Made by a program: the position numbers and the translations under genes
NCBI RefSeq assembly: GCF_040256395.1
Contig: NZ_CP158299.1
Span: forward strand, 1,207,501-1,271,500
Length of the DNA stretch: 64,000 nt
Direction of reading: 5' to 3'
Origin: Deinococcus sonorensis KR-87
GTDB taxonomy: Bacteria; Deinococcota; Deinococci; Deinococcales; Deinococcaceae
The notes under the pieces: model-generated
The model's database searches: none
Seen by the model: only the letters and a program-made list of their open reading frames with translations
Told to the model about the DNA's origin: nothing
Shown here: positions 9,692-19,786 of the stretch, piece after piece
Position numbering within the stretch: the stretch's first letter is position 1
How the letters are laid out: each line of letters begins with the position of its first letter

Positions 9692-9809
9692 TATCATCGG
9701 CAAACAACCCAGAACAGCCCGGGCGTGAAACCGGGCTCAGGCGCCGAGCGGCCCAGCGCTGCCCGGCAGACATTCGCCTGACGCCACCACGCCACCCTAC
9801 GGAGGACTT
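9692..9809 (+). promoter_or_regulatory. Promoter and structured leader of the 5'-nucleotidase-like gene
   Basis: A TATCAT -10-like box lies at 9692-9697, with TTGCAA at 9672-9677 too close (14 bases) to be a perfect partner. The predicted leader of about 105 bases can fold into a 7-bp hairpin (AGCCCGG 9716-9722 with CCGGGCT 9731-9737) and a 6-bp stem (9738-9743 with 9775-9780). A GGAGG Shine-Dalgarno (9801-9805) precedes the ATG. The structure matches no riboswitch class I know. Confidence 0.4.
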
Positions 9810-11516
9810 ATGAAAAAGAACGTCATGCTGGTTTCGCTGGTGTTGGGCCTGTCGGCCTGTTCGAACCTGGGCAACAAACCCACCACCACCGACGTCACGG
9901 TGCTGGGCCTCAACGACTTCCACGGCAACCTGGAACCCACTGGCTTCGCGGGCAAGAAGATTCCCGATCCCAAGGACTCTACCAAGACAATCAACCTGCC
10001 GACCGGCGGCGCGGCCATCATCGGCGGCTACGTGGACAGCGTGCGGGCCAAGAACGCCAACACCCTGTTCGTGGGAGCCGGCGACCTGATCGGCGCCAGC
10101 CCGGTCACCAGCAGCCTGCTGCGTGACGAGCCGACCATCATCGCCATGACCAAAATGGGCATGAAGGTCAGCTCGCTGGGCAACCACGAGTTCGACCAGG
10201 GCCTCAAGGAACTGCTGCGCATGCAGAACGGTGGCTGCGACAGCAACGACACCACCAAGGCCTGCAAGTTCCAGAATCCCTATCCGAAGTCTGGGTTCCG
10301 TTACCTGGGCGCCAACGTGGTGTACCACGACACGCTGAAGCCGGTCTTCGATCCCTATGAGATCGAAACCACCAAGAGCGGCGCCAAGGTCGCCTTCATC
10401 GGCGCGGTGCTGAAGGGCACGCCGGACATCGTGTCGCCGGAAGGCATCAAGGGGCTGGACTTCCTGGACGAGGCTGCCAGCATCAACAAGTACATCCCCG
10501 AACTCAAGGCCAAGAAGGTGGACGCCATCTTCGTGCTGATCCACCAGGGCGGCACCTCGCCCGACGGCTACGCGGCCTCGGCCTGCACGACCCTGACCGG
10601 CCCGATTGTGGACATTGCCAACGCCATTGATCCAGCGGTCAGCGTGATCATCAGCGGCCACACTCACCAGGGCTATAACTGCAAGGTGGGCGACAAGACC
10701 GTGATTCAGGGTGACTTCTACGGCCACCTGCTGCAGCGCGTGGACCTGAAGCTGGACCTGGTCGCCCACAAGGTGCTGAACGTCACGGCTGCGAACGTGA
10801 TCATGGACGCCAGTGCTGACACCACCATCCCCAAGAGCCAGGACCTGAGCGCGCTGGTCACCAAGGCCAAGGGGCTGACCGACACCATCAAGCTGACCCC
10901 GATTGCCAAGATCGCCGCGCCGTCCATCTCCAAGACGCAGAACGCGGCCGGCGAGAGCGCGCTGGGTGACGTGATTGCCGACAGCCAGCTGTACGCGACC
11001 AGCGACGCGTCGCACGGCTCGGCCCAGATCGCGTTCATGAACCCGGGTGGCATCCGTGCCGATCTGCTGCCCTCGGCAGCAAACAACACCGTGACTTTTG
11101 GTGACACCTACACGGTGCAGCCGTTTGGCAACACCCTGACGGTCATGACCCTGACGGGCGCCCAGATCAAGACGGTGCTGGAGCAGCAGTGGCAGGGCCA
11201 GAGCAACGGCCCGCGCATCCTGCAGGTCAGCAAGGGCTTCACCTACAGCTACGACCTGAGCAAGCCGGACGGCAGTAAGGTGGACGCCGCCAGCATCAAG
11301 CTGAACGGCACCGTGGTGAACCCCACCTCCGGGTACCGCGTGGTGGTCAACAACTTCATCGCGGGTGGTGGCGACAGCTTCGTGGAGTTCAAGAACGGCA
11401 CCAACGTGCTGCAGCAGCCGAACCTGGCGGACGTGGACGCCTTCAACGCCTACCTGAAGGCCAACGAGCCCCTGGCCACGCCGGCTCAGGACCGCATCAT
11501 CAAGCTCGGTCAGTAA
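9810..11516 (+). CDS. 5'-nucleotidase/2',3'-cyclic phosphodiesterase-like lipoprotein (UshA family)
   Basis: The 568-residue protein has a lipoprotein signal peptide with lipobox LSAC (Cys17), so it should act outside the cytoplasmic membrane. The metallophosphatase domain follows: NDFHGN at 35-40, the GAGDLIGASP segment near 89-98, GNHEFDQG at 124-131 and GHTHQGYNC near 283, all dimetal ligands of UshA-type enzymes. The C-terminal nucleotide-binding domain contains FMNPGGIRADL and FGDTYTVQPFGNTLTVMTLTG. The enzyme hydrolyses nucleotides or sugar nucleotides to salvage phosphate and nucleosides. An optimal Shine-Dalgarno precedes the ATG and a textbook terminator follows the stop, so the gene is transcribed alone. 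Confidence 0.92.
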   Translation: MKKNVMLVSLVLGLSACSNLGNKPTTTDVTVLGLNDFHGNLEPTGFAGKKIPDPKDSTKTINLPTGGAAIIGGYVDSVRAKNANTLFVGAGDLIGASPVTSSLLRDEPTIIAMTKMGMKVSSLGNHEFDQGLKELLRMQNGGCDSNDTTKACKFQNPYPKSGFRYLGANVVYHDTLKPVFDPYEIETTKSGAKVAFIGAVLKGTPDIVSPEGIKGLDFLDEAASINKYIPELKAKKVDAIFVLIHQGGTSPDGYAASACTTLTGPIVDIANAIDPAVSVIISGHTHQGYNCKVGDKTVIQGDFYGHLLQRVDLKLDLVAHKVLNVTAANVIMDASADTTIPKSQDLSALVTKAKGLTDTIKLTPIAKIAAPSISKTQNAAGESALGDVIADSQLYATSDASHGSAQIAFMNPGGIRADLLPSAANNTVTFGDTYTVQPFGNTLTVMTLTGAQIKTVLEQQWQGQSNGPRILQVSKGFTYSYDLSKPDGSKVDAASIKLNGTVVNPTSGYRVVVNNFIAGGGDSFVEFKNGTNVLQQPNLADVDAFNAYLKANEPLATPAQDRIIKLGQ

Positions 11517-11532
11517 GGTCGCAGGACGCTGG

Positions 11533-11567
11533 AGCGTGCCGATCCCTGGTGGATCGGCACGCTTTTT
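11533..11567 (+). terminator. Rho-independent terminator after the UshA-like gene
   Basis: A 13-bp perfect stem (11533-11545 with 11551-11563), a CTGGT loop and a run of five T. Confidence 0.92.
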
Positions 11568-11571
11568 CATC

Positions 11572-11600
11572 TTGACGTGGTCTCAGCGCAAATGTAGACT
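11572..11600 (+). promoter_or_regulatory. Consensus promoter of the DUF2568 gene
   Basis: TTGACG (11572-11577) and TAGACT (11595-11600) are separated by 17 bases. Transcription should begin about 11607, at the left edge of the palindrome described next. Confidence 0.85.
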
Positions 11601-11606
11601 TATCTC

Positions 11607-11627
11607 AAGGTGAACATTGTTCACCTT
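11607..11627 (+). promoter_or_regulatory. Perfect 21-bp operator-like palindrome
   Basis: Two 10-base arms (AAGGTGAACA and TGTTCACCTT) are exact reverse complements around one central T. The site covers the predicted transcription start of the downstream gene, where a bound dimeric repressor would block RNA polymerase. The half-site GTGAACA is of the kind used by TetR-family repressors; the actual regulator is not in sight. Confidence 0.8.
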
Positions 11628-11682
11628 CGGAGCAGCCTGGCGCGGCCACATGGGCCGGCTGGTCGCCAGAAGGGGAGGCCCC

Positions 11683-12003
11683 ATGATGATGCTTGCGATA
11701 TTCGCATTTCTGTCGGAGCTGGTGGCTGCGGTGGGCCTGGGCGTGTGGGGCTGGCGCAGCAGTTCGCTGCTGGGCCTTCAGCTGCTGGCCGCGCTCGGGC
11801 TGCCGCTGGTCTTCGCAGTACTCTGGGGGTTGTTTGTGGCGCCGCGGGCCACCCTGCCGCTGCCGAGCGGACCGCGACTGCTGCTGAAGGCGGTCCTGTT
11901 TCTGGTGGCGGGGGCAGCGCTGGGGACCCTGGCCGGACGCTGGCCCGCCCTGGTCTTCCTGCTGGTTGCCCTGGGCACCTCGCTGCTGCCGGACCCAGCC
12001 TGA
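11683..12003 (+). CDS. YrdB/DUF2568-type small membrane protein
   Basis: The protein has about 106 residues and four hydrophobic segments, with the family-like phrases FLSELVAAVGLGVWGW and LPLVFAVLWGLFVAPRA. Its function is unknown. Three consecutive ATG codons begin at 11683. The Shine-Dalgarno GGGGAGG (11672-11678) is best spaced for the second (11686). In the strong operator-controlled promoter and a leader of about 76 bases this gene differs from its many leaderless neighbours, so it is probably inducible. It ends four bases from the stop of the convergent gene at 12008. Confidence 0.75.
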   Translation: MMMLAIFAFLSELVAAVGLGVWGWRSSSLLGLQLLAALGLPLVFAVLWGLFVAPRATLPLPSGPRLLLKAVLFLVAGAALGTLAGRWPALVFLLVALGTSLLPDPA

Positions 12004-12007
12004 CCCT

Positions 12008-12493
12008 TCAGCGCCCGGCGTAACGGTTCAGATAATGGCGGGTGGCGTCCAGCACCTGGGGGAGCCGGAACAGCCGTACCAGGGCCAGGCTGGCGCCCCG
12101 TTCGTTCTCCGCCTGCAACGCGGCCACCAGCTCGGCCCGGACCTGCGGATGCAGCCGGCCCCGCACGTACAGGGCGCGTTCCAGCAGTTCGTCCACCGGC
12201 AGGTGTTCCAGCGCTTCTCCGTCGCGGTTGACCGCCAGCAGTTCCGGACGGCCCCGCGTGTCGGCGCTGACGTACAGGCTCAGTGGCTGAGCCAGCCGGC
12301 GGGTGATGGTCTCGGCGGTGGGCAGGAACGCCTCCACCAGCGTCACGGCCACGGTGCGGCCGACCAGATGGGCGCGCTCCAGGTTGTGCAGGCCCACCGG
12401 GAAATGCTGGATCAGGCGGCTGGCCAGGCGGTCGCCCTCGGCCAGCAGCAGGGCCTGGGCCTCGTCGGGCGTCAGATTGAGGGTCGGCAGCAC
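12008..12493 (-). CDS. Hypothetical protein
   Basis: From the GTG at 12493 the protein has 161 residues and begins MLPTLNLTPDEAQALLLAEGDRLASRLIQHF. It is predicted mainly helical with no signal peptide. A pair of segments, ALYVRGRLHPQVRAEL and ALQAENERGASLALVRLFRLPQVLDATRHYLNRYAG, are well ordered but not recognised. The frame remains open further upstream, but that part lies opposite the neighbouring acyl-CoA dehydrogenase gene and has shadow-like composition, so I do not count it. It may share the 110-base control region with the divergent acyl-CoA dehydrogenase gene. Confidence 0.65.
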   Translation of the reverse strand: MLPTLNLTPDEAQALLLAEGDRLASRLIQHFPVGLHNLERAHLVGRTVAVTLVEAFLPTAETITRRLAQPLSLYVSADTRGRPELLAVNRDGEALEHLPVDELLERALYVRGRLHPQVRAELVAALQAENERGASLALVRLFRLPQVLDATRHYLNRYAGR

Positions 12494-12528
12494 CGGGCAT
12501 GATGGCACTTCCCGGCCGGATGCTGCTA

Positions 12529-12546
12529 TTTTGAACTCAGTCAAAA
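12529..12546. promoter_or_regulatory. Inverted repeat TTTTGA-N6-TCAAAA upstream of acyl-CoA dehydrogenase
   Basis: Six-base arms (12529-12534 and 12541-12546) are perfect complements in the intergenic space between the divergent genes at 12493 and 12603. It is A/T-rich in a GC-rich surround and has the size of a repressor site. Its role is inferred. Confidence 0.4.
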
Positions 12547-12602
12547 CAAGCGGGCGTTCGTCAGGCGGGCAAGCCTGATCGGGCCTGCGCCAGGAGGCCA
12601 CC

Positions 12603-13742
<1,140 letters not shown>

Positions 13743-13840
13743 CAACCGCGGGTGGTGGCTCGTGCCGGGCAGCCACCAGGATTACTGTGGTTTGGACTGC
13801 TGCGCTCAGCGGGCCGTGGGCTTCTGTTCAGCTCAAGGGT

Positions 13841-13902
13841 TTGCTGGGGTGTGCTAAAATTATACCCAGTTCAATAATGTACCCTGACCCCTAGGAGGCA
13901 CC
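13841..13902 (+). promoter_or_regulatory. Promoter region and Shine-Dalgarno of etfBA
   Basis: An A/T-rich patch (TAAAATTATAC, 13855-13865, and AATAATGT) follows TTGCTG at 13841-13846, but no pair has ideal spacing, so the exact -35/-10 is uncertain. AGGAGG at 13893-13898 is the ribosome binding site for etfB. Confidence 0.45.
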
Positions 13903-14660
13903 ATGAAGATATTGACCCTGATCCGGCAGGTGCCGGACGCCGAGGCGCGTGTGAAGACCTCGGGCAACGCGGTGGACCTGGAAGGGGCCACCCTGGTGAT
14001 GGACGGCATGGACGAGTACGGCGTGGAACAGGCGCTGCGGGTGCGCGAGTCGGGCGCCAGCGTCGAGGAGATCATCGTGCTGGCCGTCGGGCCCAAGCGC
14101 AACGAGGACGCGCTGCGGACCGCCCTGGCCATGGGCGCCGACCGGGCCATCCACGTCGAGACCGACGAGCGGCTGGACCCGATTGCGCTGAGCCGGGTCG
14201 TGGCGCAGGTGGCGCAGGCCGAGGGTGCCACCCTGCTGCTGGTGGGCGGCCAGGAGGCCGACTGGGACTCGCAGGCGCTGGGCGCGGCCACGGCTGAGCG
14301 GCTCGGCTGGCCGCAGCTCACCTGGACCAACGAGCTGAAGGTGGAGGGCGAGCAGATCAGCGGCCGCCACGACGTGGATGAGGGCAACGAGAGCTTCACG
14401 GCCGCGCTGCCGGCCGTGGTCACCACCCAGCAGGGCCTCAACGAGCCGCGCTACCCGACGCTGCCCAACATCATGAAGGCCAAGAAGAAGGAACTGCGCA
14501 AGGACACGCTGGAGACGTACGGCGCGAAGCCGGCCGTGGCGTTCGTGGGCGCCGAGATCCAGAGCCGCGCCCGGCTGAACCGGCTGATTGACGGCAAGGA
14601 CCCGCAGGCGGCGGCCGCAGAGCTGCTGAACCTGCTCAGAAACGAAGCGAAGGTGCTGGC

Positions 14661-14664
<4 letters not shown>
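13903..14664 (+). CDS. etfB: Electron transfer flavoprotein beta subunit
   Basis: EtfB forms a heterodimer with EtfA that carries electrons from acyl-CoA dehydrogenases to the respiratory chain. The protein has 253 residues. It starts [18 protein letters not shown] and contains [23 protein letters not shown], the nucleotide-binding segment [27 protein letters not shown] and [25 protein letters not shown]. These are family hallmarks. Its stop overlaps the start of etfA (ATGA, 14661-14664), the normal coupled arrangement. Confidence 0.95.
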
Positions 14665-15612
<948 letters not shown>

Positions 15613-15629
15613 CGTTTCCGGCAGGCCCT

Positions 15630-15665
15630 CCGGCCCCGGCTTCCCGATGTGGAGGCCGGGGCCGG
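15630..15665 (+). terminator. Hairpin after etfA
   Basis: An 11-bp perfect stem (CCGGCCCCGGC 15630-15640 with GCCGGGGCCGG 15655-15665) lies 17 bases after the etfA stop. The T tract is weak, so termination may be partial. Confidence 0.6.
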
Positions 15666-15757
15666 TTCGTGGTTCCCGCACTGACCTCTGGATGACGCGG
15701 CCCGGTCACGCTACGCTGAAGACCGTTCCACAACCCAGCTCAGCTTGGAGGAGAACC

Positions 15758-16393
<636 letters not shown>

Positions 16394-16400
16394 GCGCGGC

Positions 16401-17126
16401 TCAGGCGAATTCCAGCAGCTCCGGGTGCTCCAGGCCCAGCGCCCGCGCCCGGCGGCGCGCCGGGTCCGCCTGCCCCGCCTCCACCGCCCGCATGAATGCG
16501 TCGTCGGTCGCAAGGCTGGTTAGCACCCAGAAGTCGCCCCACACCTCCAGCCCCCAGGCCTGCCGCATGGCCCGCGCCGCCTGCGTCCACACCGGCTCGC
16601 TCAGTTCCTCCAGCGGCGCGATGTAGTGGCTCTCGCCGTCGGTGCCGGGCGTCCGGCGCACCTCGCGGCGGTACGCCTGAAGTTCCTGACGGGTCATGTC
16701 CTCCAGCGCGCCGGCGGCGCAGTAACGGGCCGGAAAGGCGCTGTAGGTGTCGCGGCAGCGGGTGGGCCGCACCTCATAGGCGGTGCAGACGCCCTGCTCC
16801 CGGTCCAGCAGCGGGCAGAAGCCCACCTCCTGGCGGTGCCGCTCCACGTACTGCTCCAGGCTGCGGGCGCTGCGGGCATTGCGGATGGTCTTGCGGGCGT
16901 GCTGGCGCATGCCGTTCAGCTGGGCGGCCGTCAGTTCGCTGGCGGTCAGACGCGCCTCAGCCAGGCTGACCCGGATCGGCATGTCGCAGCAGCGGAAGCA
17001 GCCGGCGCCGCAGTACACCTGTCCGCCCTGACGGGTGTAGCCGTCCAGCCAGCGGCCCGCCTGACGCTGGTAGCGGGCGTAGGCGGTCCGGAGGGTGGTG
17101 TGCAGCGGGTCCGGTGGGCGGGTCAT
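16401..17126 (-). CDS. YkgJ-family cysteine cluster protein
   Basis: The 241-residue protein has cysteines at 39, 43, 46 and 47 ([10 protein letters not shown]). A second set follows in [27 protein letters not shown], and a further Cys comes in ARYC. This is the pattern of the zinc/iron-chelating YkgJ domain. Its biochemical role is unknown; relatives are thought to bind a metal ion or Fe-S cluster. TACGCT (17134-17139) ends seven bases before the ATG with no Shine-Dalgarno, so the transcript is probably leaderless. It is divergent from the GAF-HD gene at 17213. Confidence 0.85.
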   Translation of the reverse strand: MTRPPDPLHTTLRTAYARYQRQAGRWLDGYTRQGGQVYCGAGCFRCCDMPIRVSLAEARLTASELTAAQLNGMRQHARKTIRNARSARSLEQYVERHRQEVGFCPLLDREQGVCTAYEVRPTRCRDTYSAFPARYCAAGALEDMTRQELQAYRREVRRTPGTDGESHYIAPLEELSEPVWTQAARAMRQAWGLEVWGDFWVLTSLATDDAFMRAVEAGQADPARRRARALGLEHPELLEFA

Positions 17127-17212
17127 CCGGTGCAGCGTAGCAGCCTGCCGGGGGTGTCTGCCGGGTTTGACATACCGTTCGGCTGGGCCCGGCGGCTATA
17201 CTGCTTCGCAAG

Positions 17213-18223
17213 GTGTTCAAACGCAAAGCTCCCGCAGCCGTTCCGCCCAGCGCGGCCTCCGCCTCCACCCCCAGCGAGCCGGACAGCGTCCGCCTGCTGA
17301 CTGAGCTGCTGGCCCGTCCGACCCAGGAGGGCGTGCTGGACGCGGCCCTCGCCCAGGCCGGCCCCCTGCTGGGCGCCCAGGTGCGCGGCCTGGGCATTCT
17401 GAGGCGCGGGCAGGACAAGGTGGCGGCGGTGCTGGACTATCCGCGCAGCCTGCTGGGCGTGGAGCTGAGCGGCCCGTGGGTGTCGGGGCGGGTTCGCGCG
17501 CTGACCGACGGAGCGCGCGAACTGTACGCCGCCAACGGCCCGGAGGTGACGGCCCAACTGGACGCCGCCGGCATGCGCGCGGTGGGCCTGTCGCTGGTGG
17601 TGCCGCTGGCCGACCGGGGCCGGGGACTGGGCGCGCTGCTGCTCGACTGGACCACGGGCGGTACCGTCACCCCGGCGCAGCAGGAGACGATGACCCGCTT
17701 CGGGGCCGCGGTGGGCGGCCTGCTGGGCCTGATCGAGGGCCGTGAGGAGTGGCGTCAGGCGGCCCGGCAGCTGACCGTGGCGGTGGTGGAGGCGGTGGAG
17801 AGCCGCGAGTTCGACGCGCTGGGCCACGCCCGGCAGGTGGCGGAGCTGGCGGTGCAGCTGGGACGCGGGCTGGGCCTGTCGGGCCGCGAGCTCGATGAGG
17901 TCTGGTACGCCGCCACCCTCCACGACCTGGGCAAGATTCACGGCGAGAACGGCCACGCCCAGGTGGGCGCCAACTTTATCGAGGGCGTGGCCACCCTGGG
18001 CGAGGTGCAGCGGGCCGTGCGGCACCACCACGAGCGCTGGGACGGCCAGGGCGAGCCGGACCACCTGACCGGCGAGGACATCCCGCTGTACGCGCGGCTG
18101 GTGGCGGTGGCCAACACCTACGTGCGGGTGGGCTCGGTGGAGCGGGTCAAGGCGCAGGCGGGCAAGGCGCTGGACCCCCGGCTGGTCGCGGCCCTGGAAA
18201 AGCTCAACCCGGACCAGCGCTGA
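17213..18223 (+). CDS. GAF-HD domain protein, degenerate HD-GYP
   Basis: The protein has 336 residues. The first 170 form a GAF-like sensor domain ([19 protein letters not shown] ... [24 protein letters not shown]). The C-terminal part is an HD phosphohydrolase domain with [20 protein letters not shown] (His237-Asp238) and [14 protein letters not shown]. The diagnostic GYP has become GEP (280-282), and the late metal Asp in a VxDxYDAL motif is Asn in AVANTYVRV. Activity on c-di-GMP is therefore doubtful. A TATACT box (17197-17202) ends ten bases before the GTG start. A full HD-GYP paralogue is at 31439. Confidence 0.85.
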   Translation: MFKRKAPAAVPPSAASASTPSEPDSVRLLTELLARPTQEGVLDAALAQAGPLLGAQVRGLGILRRGQDKVAAVLDYPRSLLGVELSGPWVSGRVRALTDGARELYAANGPEVTAQLDAAGMRAVGLSLVVPLADRGRGLGALLLDWTTGGTVTPAQQETMTRFGAAVGGLLGLIEGREEWRQAARQLTVAVVEAVESREFDALGHARQVAELAVQLGRGLGLSGRELDEVWYAATLHDLGKIHGENGHAQVGANFIEGVATLGEVQRAVRHHHERWDGQGEPDHLTGEDIPLYARLVAVANTYVRVGSVERVKAQAGKALDPRLVAALEKLNPDQR

Positions 18224-18258
18224 GGACGCGCGTCTCCTTCTGACCGCCCGCGCTCGGC

Positions 18259-18264
18259 TATGAT
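18259..18264 (+). promoter_or_regulatory. -10 box deciding the start of the APH-family gene
   Basis: TATGAT is followed by seven bases and then GTG (18272). The ATG at 18260 lies inside this hexamer and cannot be in a transcript that starts downstream of it. Confidence 0.65.
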
Positions 18265-18271
18265 GCGAGCC

Positions 18272-19084
18272 GTGTCTGCTGGCCTGCCCGCCCACTTCCC
18301 GACCCTGGAGGCCCGCTTCGGTCCGCTGGTGGCGTCGGACGCCGGGATGCAGAGCCGGGTGTACCGGGCCGGCGAGCTGATGGTCAAGGTGTACCGCACC
18401 CAGCGCGGGGAGCACCGCCGCGAGGCCGAGAACCTGCGGCGGGCCGGGCTCGGCGCGTGGGTGGTGGAAGCGCTGGAGGCCGACGGCGTGGAGGCGCTGG
18501 TGATGCGCCGCTTCGAGGGCCGCCCGCTGCAGGCGGACGACGTGCTGCAGGCGCTGCCGGACCTCAAGCGCATTCTTGCCGAGCTGCACCAGCAGGTGCA
18601 GGGCCGGGTGGATCTGGTGCGGCTGCGCGAACGGCTCAAGCGCTTTCGCAGCGCCCTGGCCCCCTACCCGCTGGAGGACCTGCTGGAGGCGGTGGAGGGG
18701 CCGCTGGAGCGCGGCGAGCTGGACGTCCCGGCCGCCTTCTGTCATCTGGACCTGTGGCAGGACAATATCCTGATCAACCCCCGCACCCGTGAACTGCTGG
18801 TGATCGACTGGACCCGCGCCGGCTGGGACGACCCGCTGCGCGACTTCGCGCTGTTCAAGACCGGCACGCTGGACCTGCTGCCGGCCCAATCCAGCCTGGA
18901 CGCGGCGCTGGAGATGCTGCCGGACCGGGCGCCGGCCACGCTGGGCCGCTTCCGCGCCTACCTCGCACACACCTACCTCCACGACCTGTACTGGTTTCTG
19001 ATGAACGAGCCGTACGCCTTCGAGGAGCAGCGGCAGGTGAAACTGCCGCGCGCCCGGCACGCGTTGGCTCAGCTGCCCGGCTGA
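18272..19084 (+). CDS. Aminoglycoside phosphotransferase (APH)-family kinase
   Basis: The protein has 270 residues and a small-molecule kinase fold. Lys39 in LMVKVYR is the likely ATP-contact lysine. The catalytic loop is [14 protein letters not shown] (His158, Asp160, Asn165) and the metal-binding Asp is in [17 protein letters not shown] (Asp179). The family phosphorylates antibiotics, sugars, choline or homoserine, and the substrate here cannot be deduced. Because the frame also has an ATG at 18260 within the -10 box, I place the start at GTG 18272, which would make the mRNA leaderless. Confidence 0.85.
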   Translation: MSAGLPAHFPTLEARFGPLVASDAGMQSRVYRAGELMVKVYRTQRGEHRREAENLRRAGLGAWVVEALEADGVEALVMRRFEGRPLQADDVLQALPDLKRILAELHQQVQGRVDLVRLRERLKRFRSALAPYPLEDLLEAVEGPLERGELDVPAAFCHLDLWQDNILINPRTRELLVIDWTRAGWDDPLRDFALFKTGTLDLLPAQSSLDAALEMLPDRAPATLGRFRAYLAHTYLHDLYWFLMNEPYAFEEQRQVKLPRARHALAQLPG

Positions 19085-19148
19085 ACGGCCCGGCGGCCTT
19101 TGGGGGATCGCTTACCCGCCCTCCTGAGCGGGGCGGCTACGGTGGAGC

Positions 19149-19652
19149 ATGGACCTCAGCACGCACCGCACCGCCGCCAGCGCCCTGCCGCTCACCCTCA
19201 ACGTGACGGTGGCCCCCGATCCGAGTGCGGCGGTGCCGGCCGCCGGGGAGCCGCTGCTGCAGCTGCGCGCGCTGGAACACGCCGGCGACCCGGAGTTGCA
19301 GCGCGACCGCCTCAAGACCTTCCTGACCGCCGCCGCGGCCCGGCAGGTGCAGCGCCTGCTGCGCCACGAGCCCGGGGCCGACGCCGCCCTGGACCTGTGC
19401 TACCCGGCCGACGCGCCCAACTGGTGGGTGCGGCTGGAGCAAATGGACGAGGGCGGCGCTCGTCTGGTGCGCTACGACGTGGACAGCCAGGTGGCCGGGG
19501 CCGAACAGCTGGAGCTGTCGGCCGAGCAGGCCCAGGCGCTGGCCGAGCGGCTGGACAGCGCGCTGCTGGAGCGGGAGCAGGCCAGCCTGGAGGTGCATGC
19601 CGACGGTGATCTGGGCGGCCAGAACAGCCCGCATGACCACACCCGGCGCTGA
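19149..19652 (+). CDS. Hypothetical protein
   Basis: The 167-residue protein has no signal peptide or membrane segment. It is acidic and Ala/Leu-rich, and the central part [55 protein letters not shown] looks like a compact alpha-beta domain. I do not recognise the family. TACGGT (19138-19143) ends five bases before the ATG, so it is probably leaderless. The C-terminal tail is polar and rich in His and Asp. Confidence 0.7.
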   Translation: MDLSTHRTAASALPLTLNVTVAPDPSAAVPAAGEPLLQLRALEHAGDPELQRDRLKTFLTAAAARQVQRLLRHEPGADAALDLCYPADAPNWWVRLEQMDEGGARLVRYDVDSQVAGAEQLELSAEQAQALAERLDSALLEREQASLEVHADGDLGGQNSPHDHTRR

Positions 19653-19690
19653 GGGCTGCCGGGCCAACACTGTGCCGGGGCCGGGCGGTG

Positions 19691-19786
19691 TATGCTGCCT
19701 CCACTACATCTGAGGTCGGTTTCGGTGGCTGTTCGTGTGCCCGCAGTTCAGCGCCGCCGCACGGCGGCAGGATGGCAGGTGGCCCT
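19691..19786 (+). promoter_or_regulatory. Promoter and leader of the EF-G-like gene
   Basis: TATGCT (19691-19696) is the likely -10 box, giving a leader of about 85 bases. A 7-bp GC hairpin (19753-19759 with 19762-19768, two-base loop) lies just before the Shine-Dalgarno AGGTGG (19777-19782). The hairpin could influence ribosome access. Confidence 0.5.

Noticed and set aside
9716..9780. A SAM- or SAH-type riboswitch in the UshA-like leader.
   Set aside because: The stems do not carry the conserved bases of those classes and the gene product is unrelated to methionine.
8820..11570. A 916-codon minus-strand frame over the acyl-CoA dehydrogenase and UshA-like genes.
   Set aside because: Shadow composition, and it crosses two confirmed genes and a terminator.
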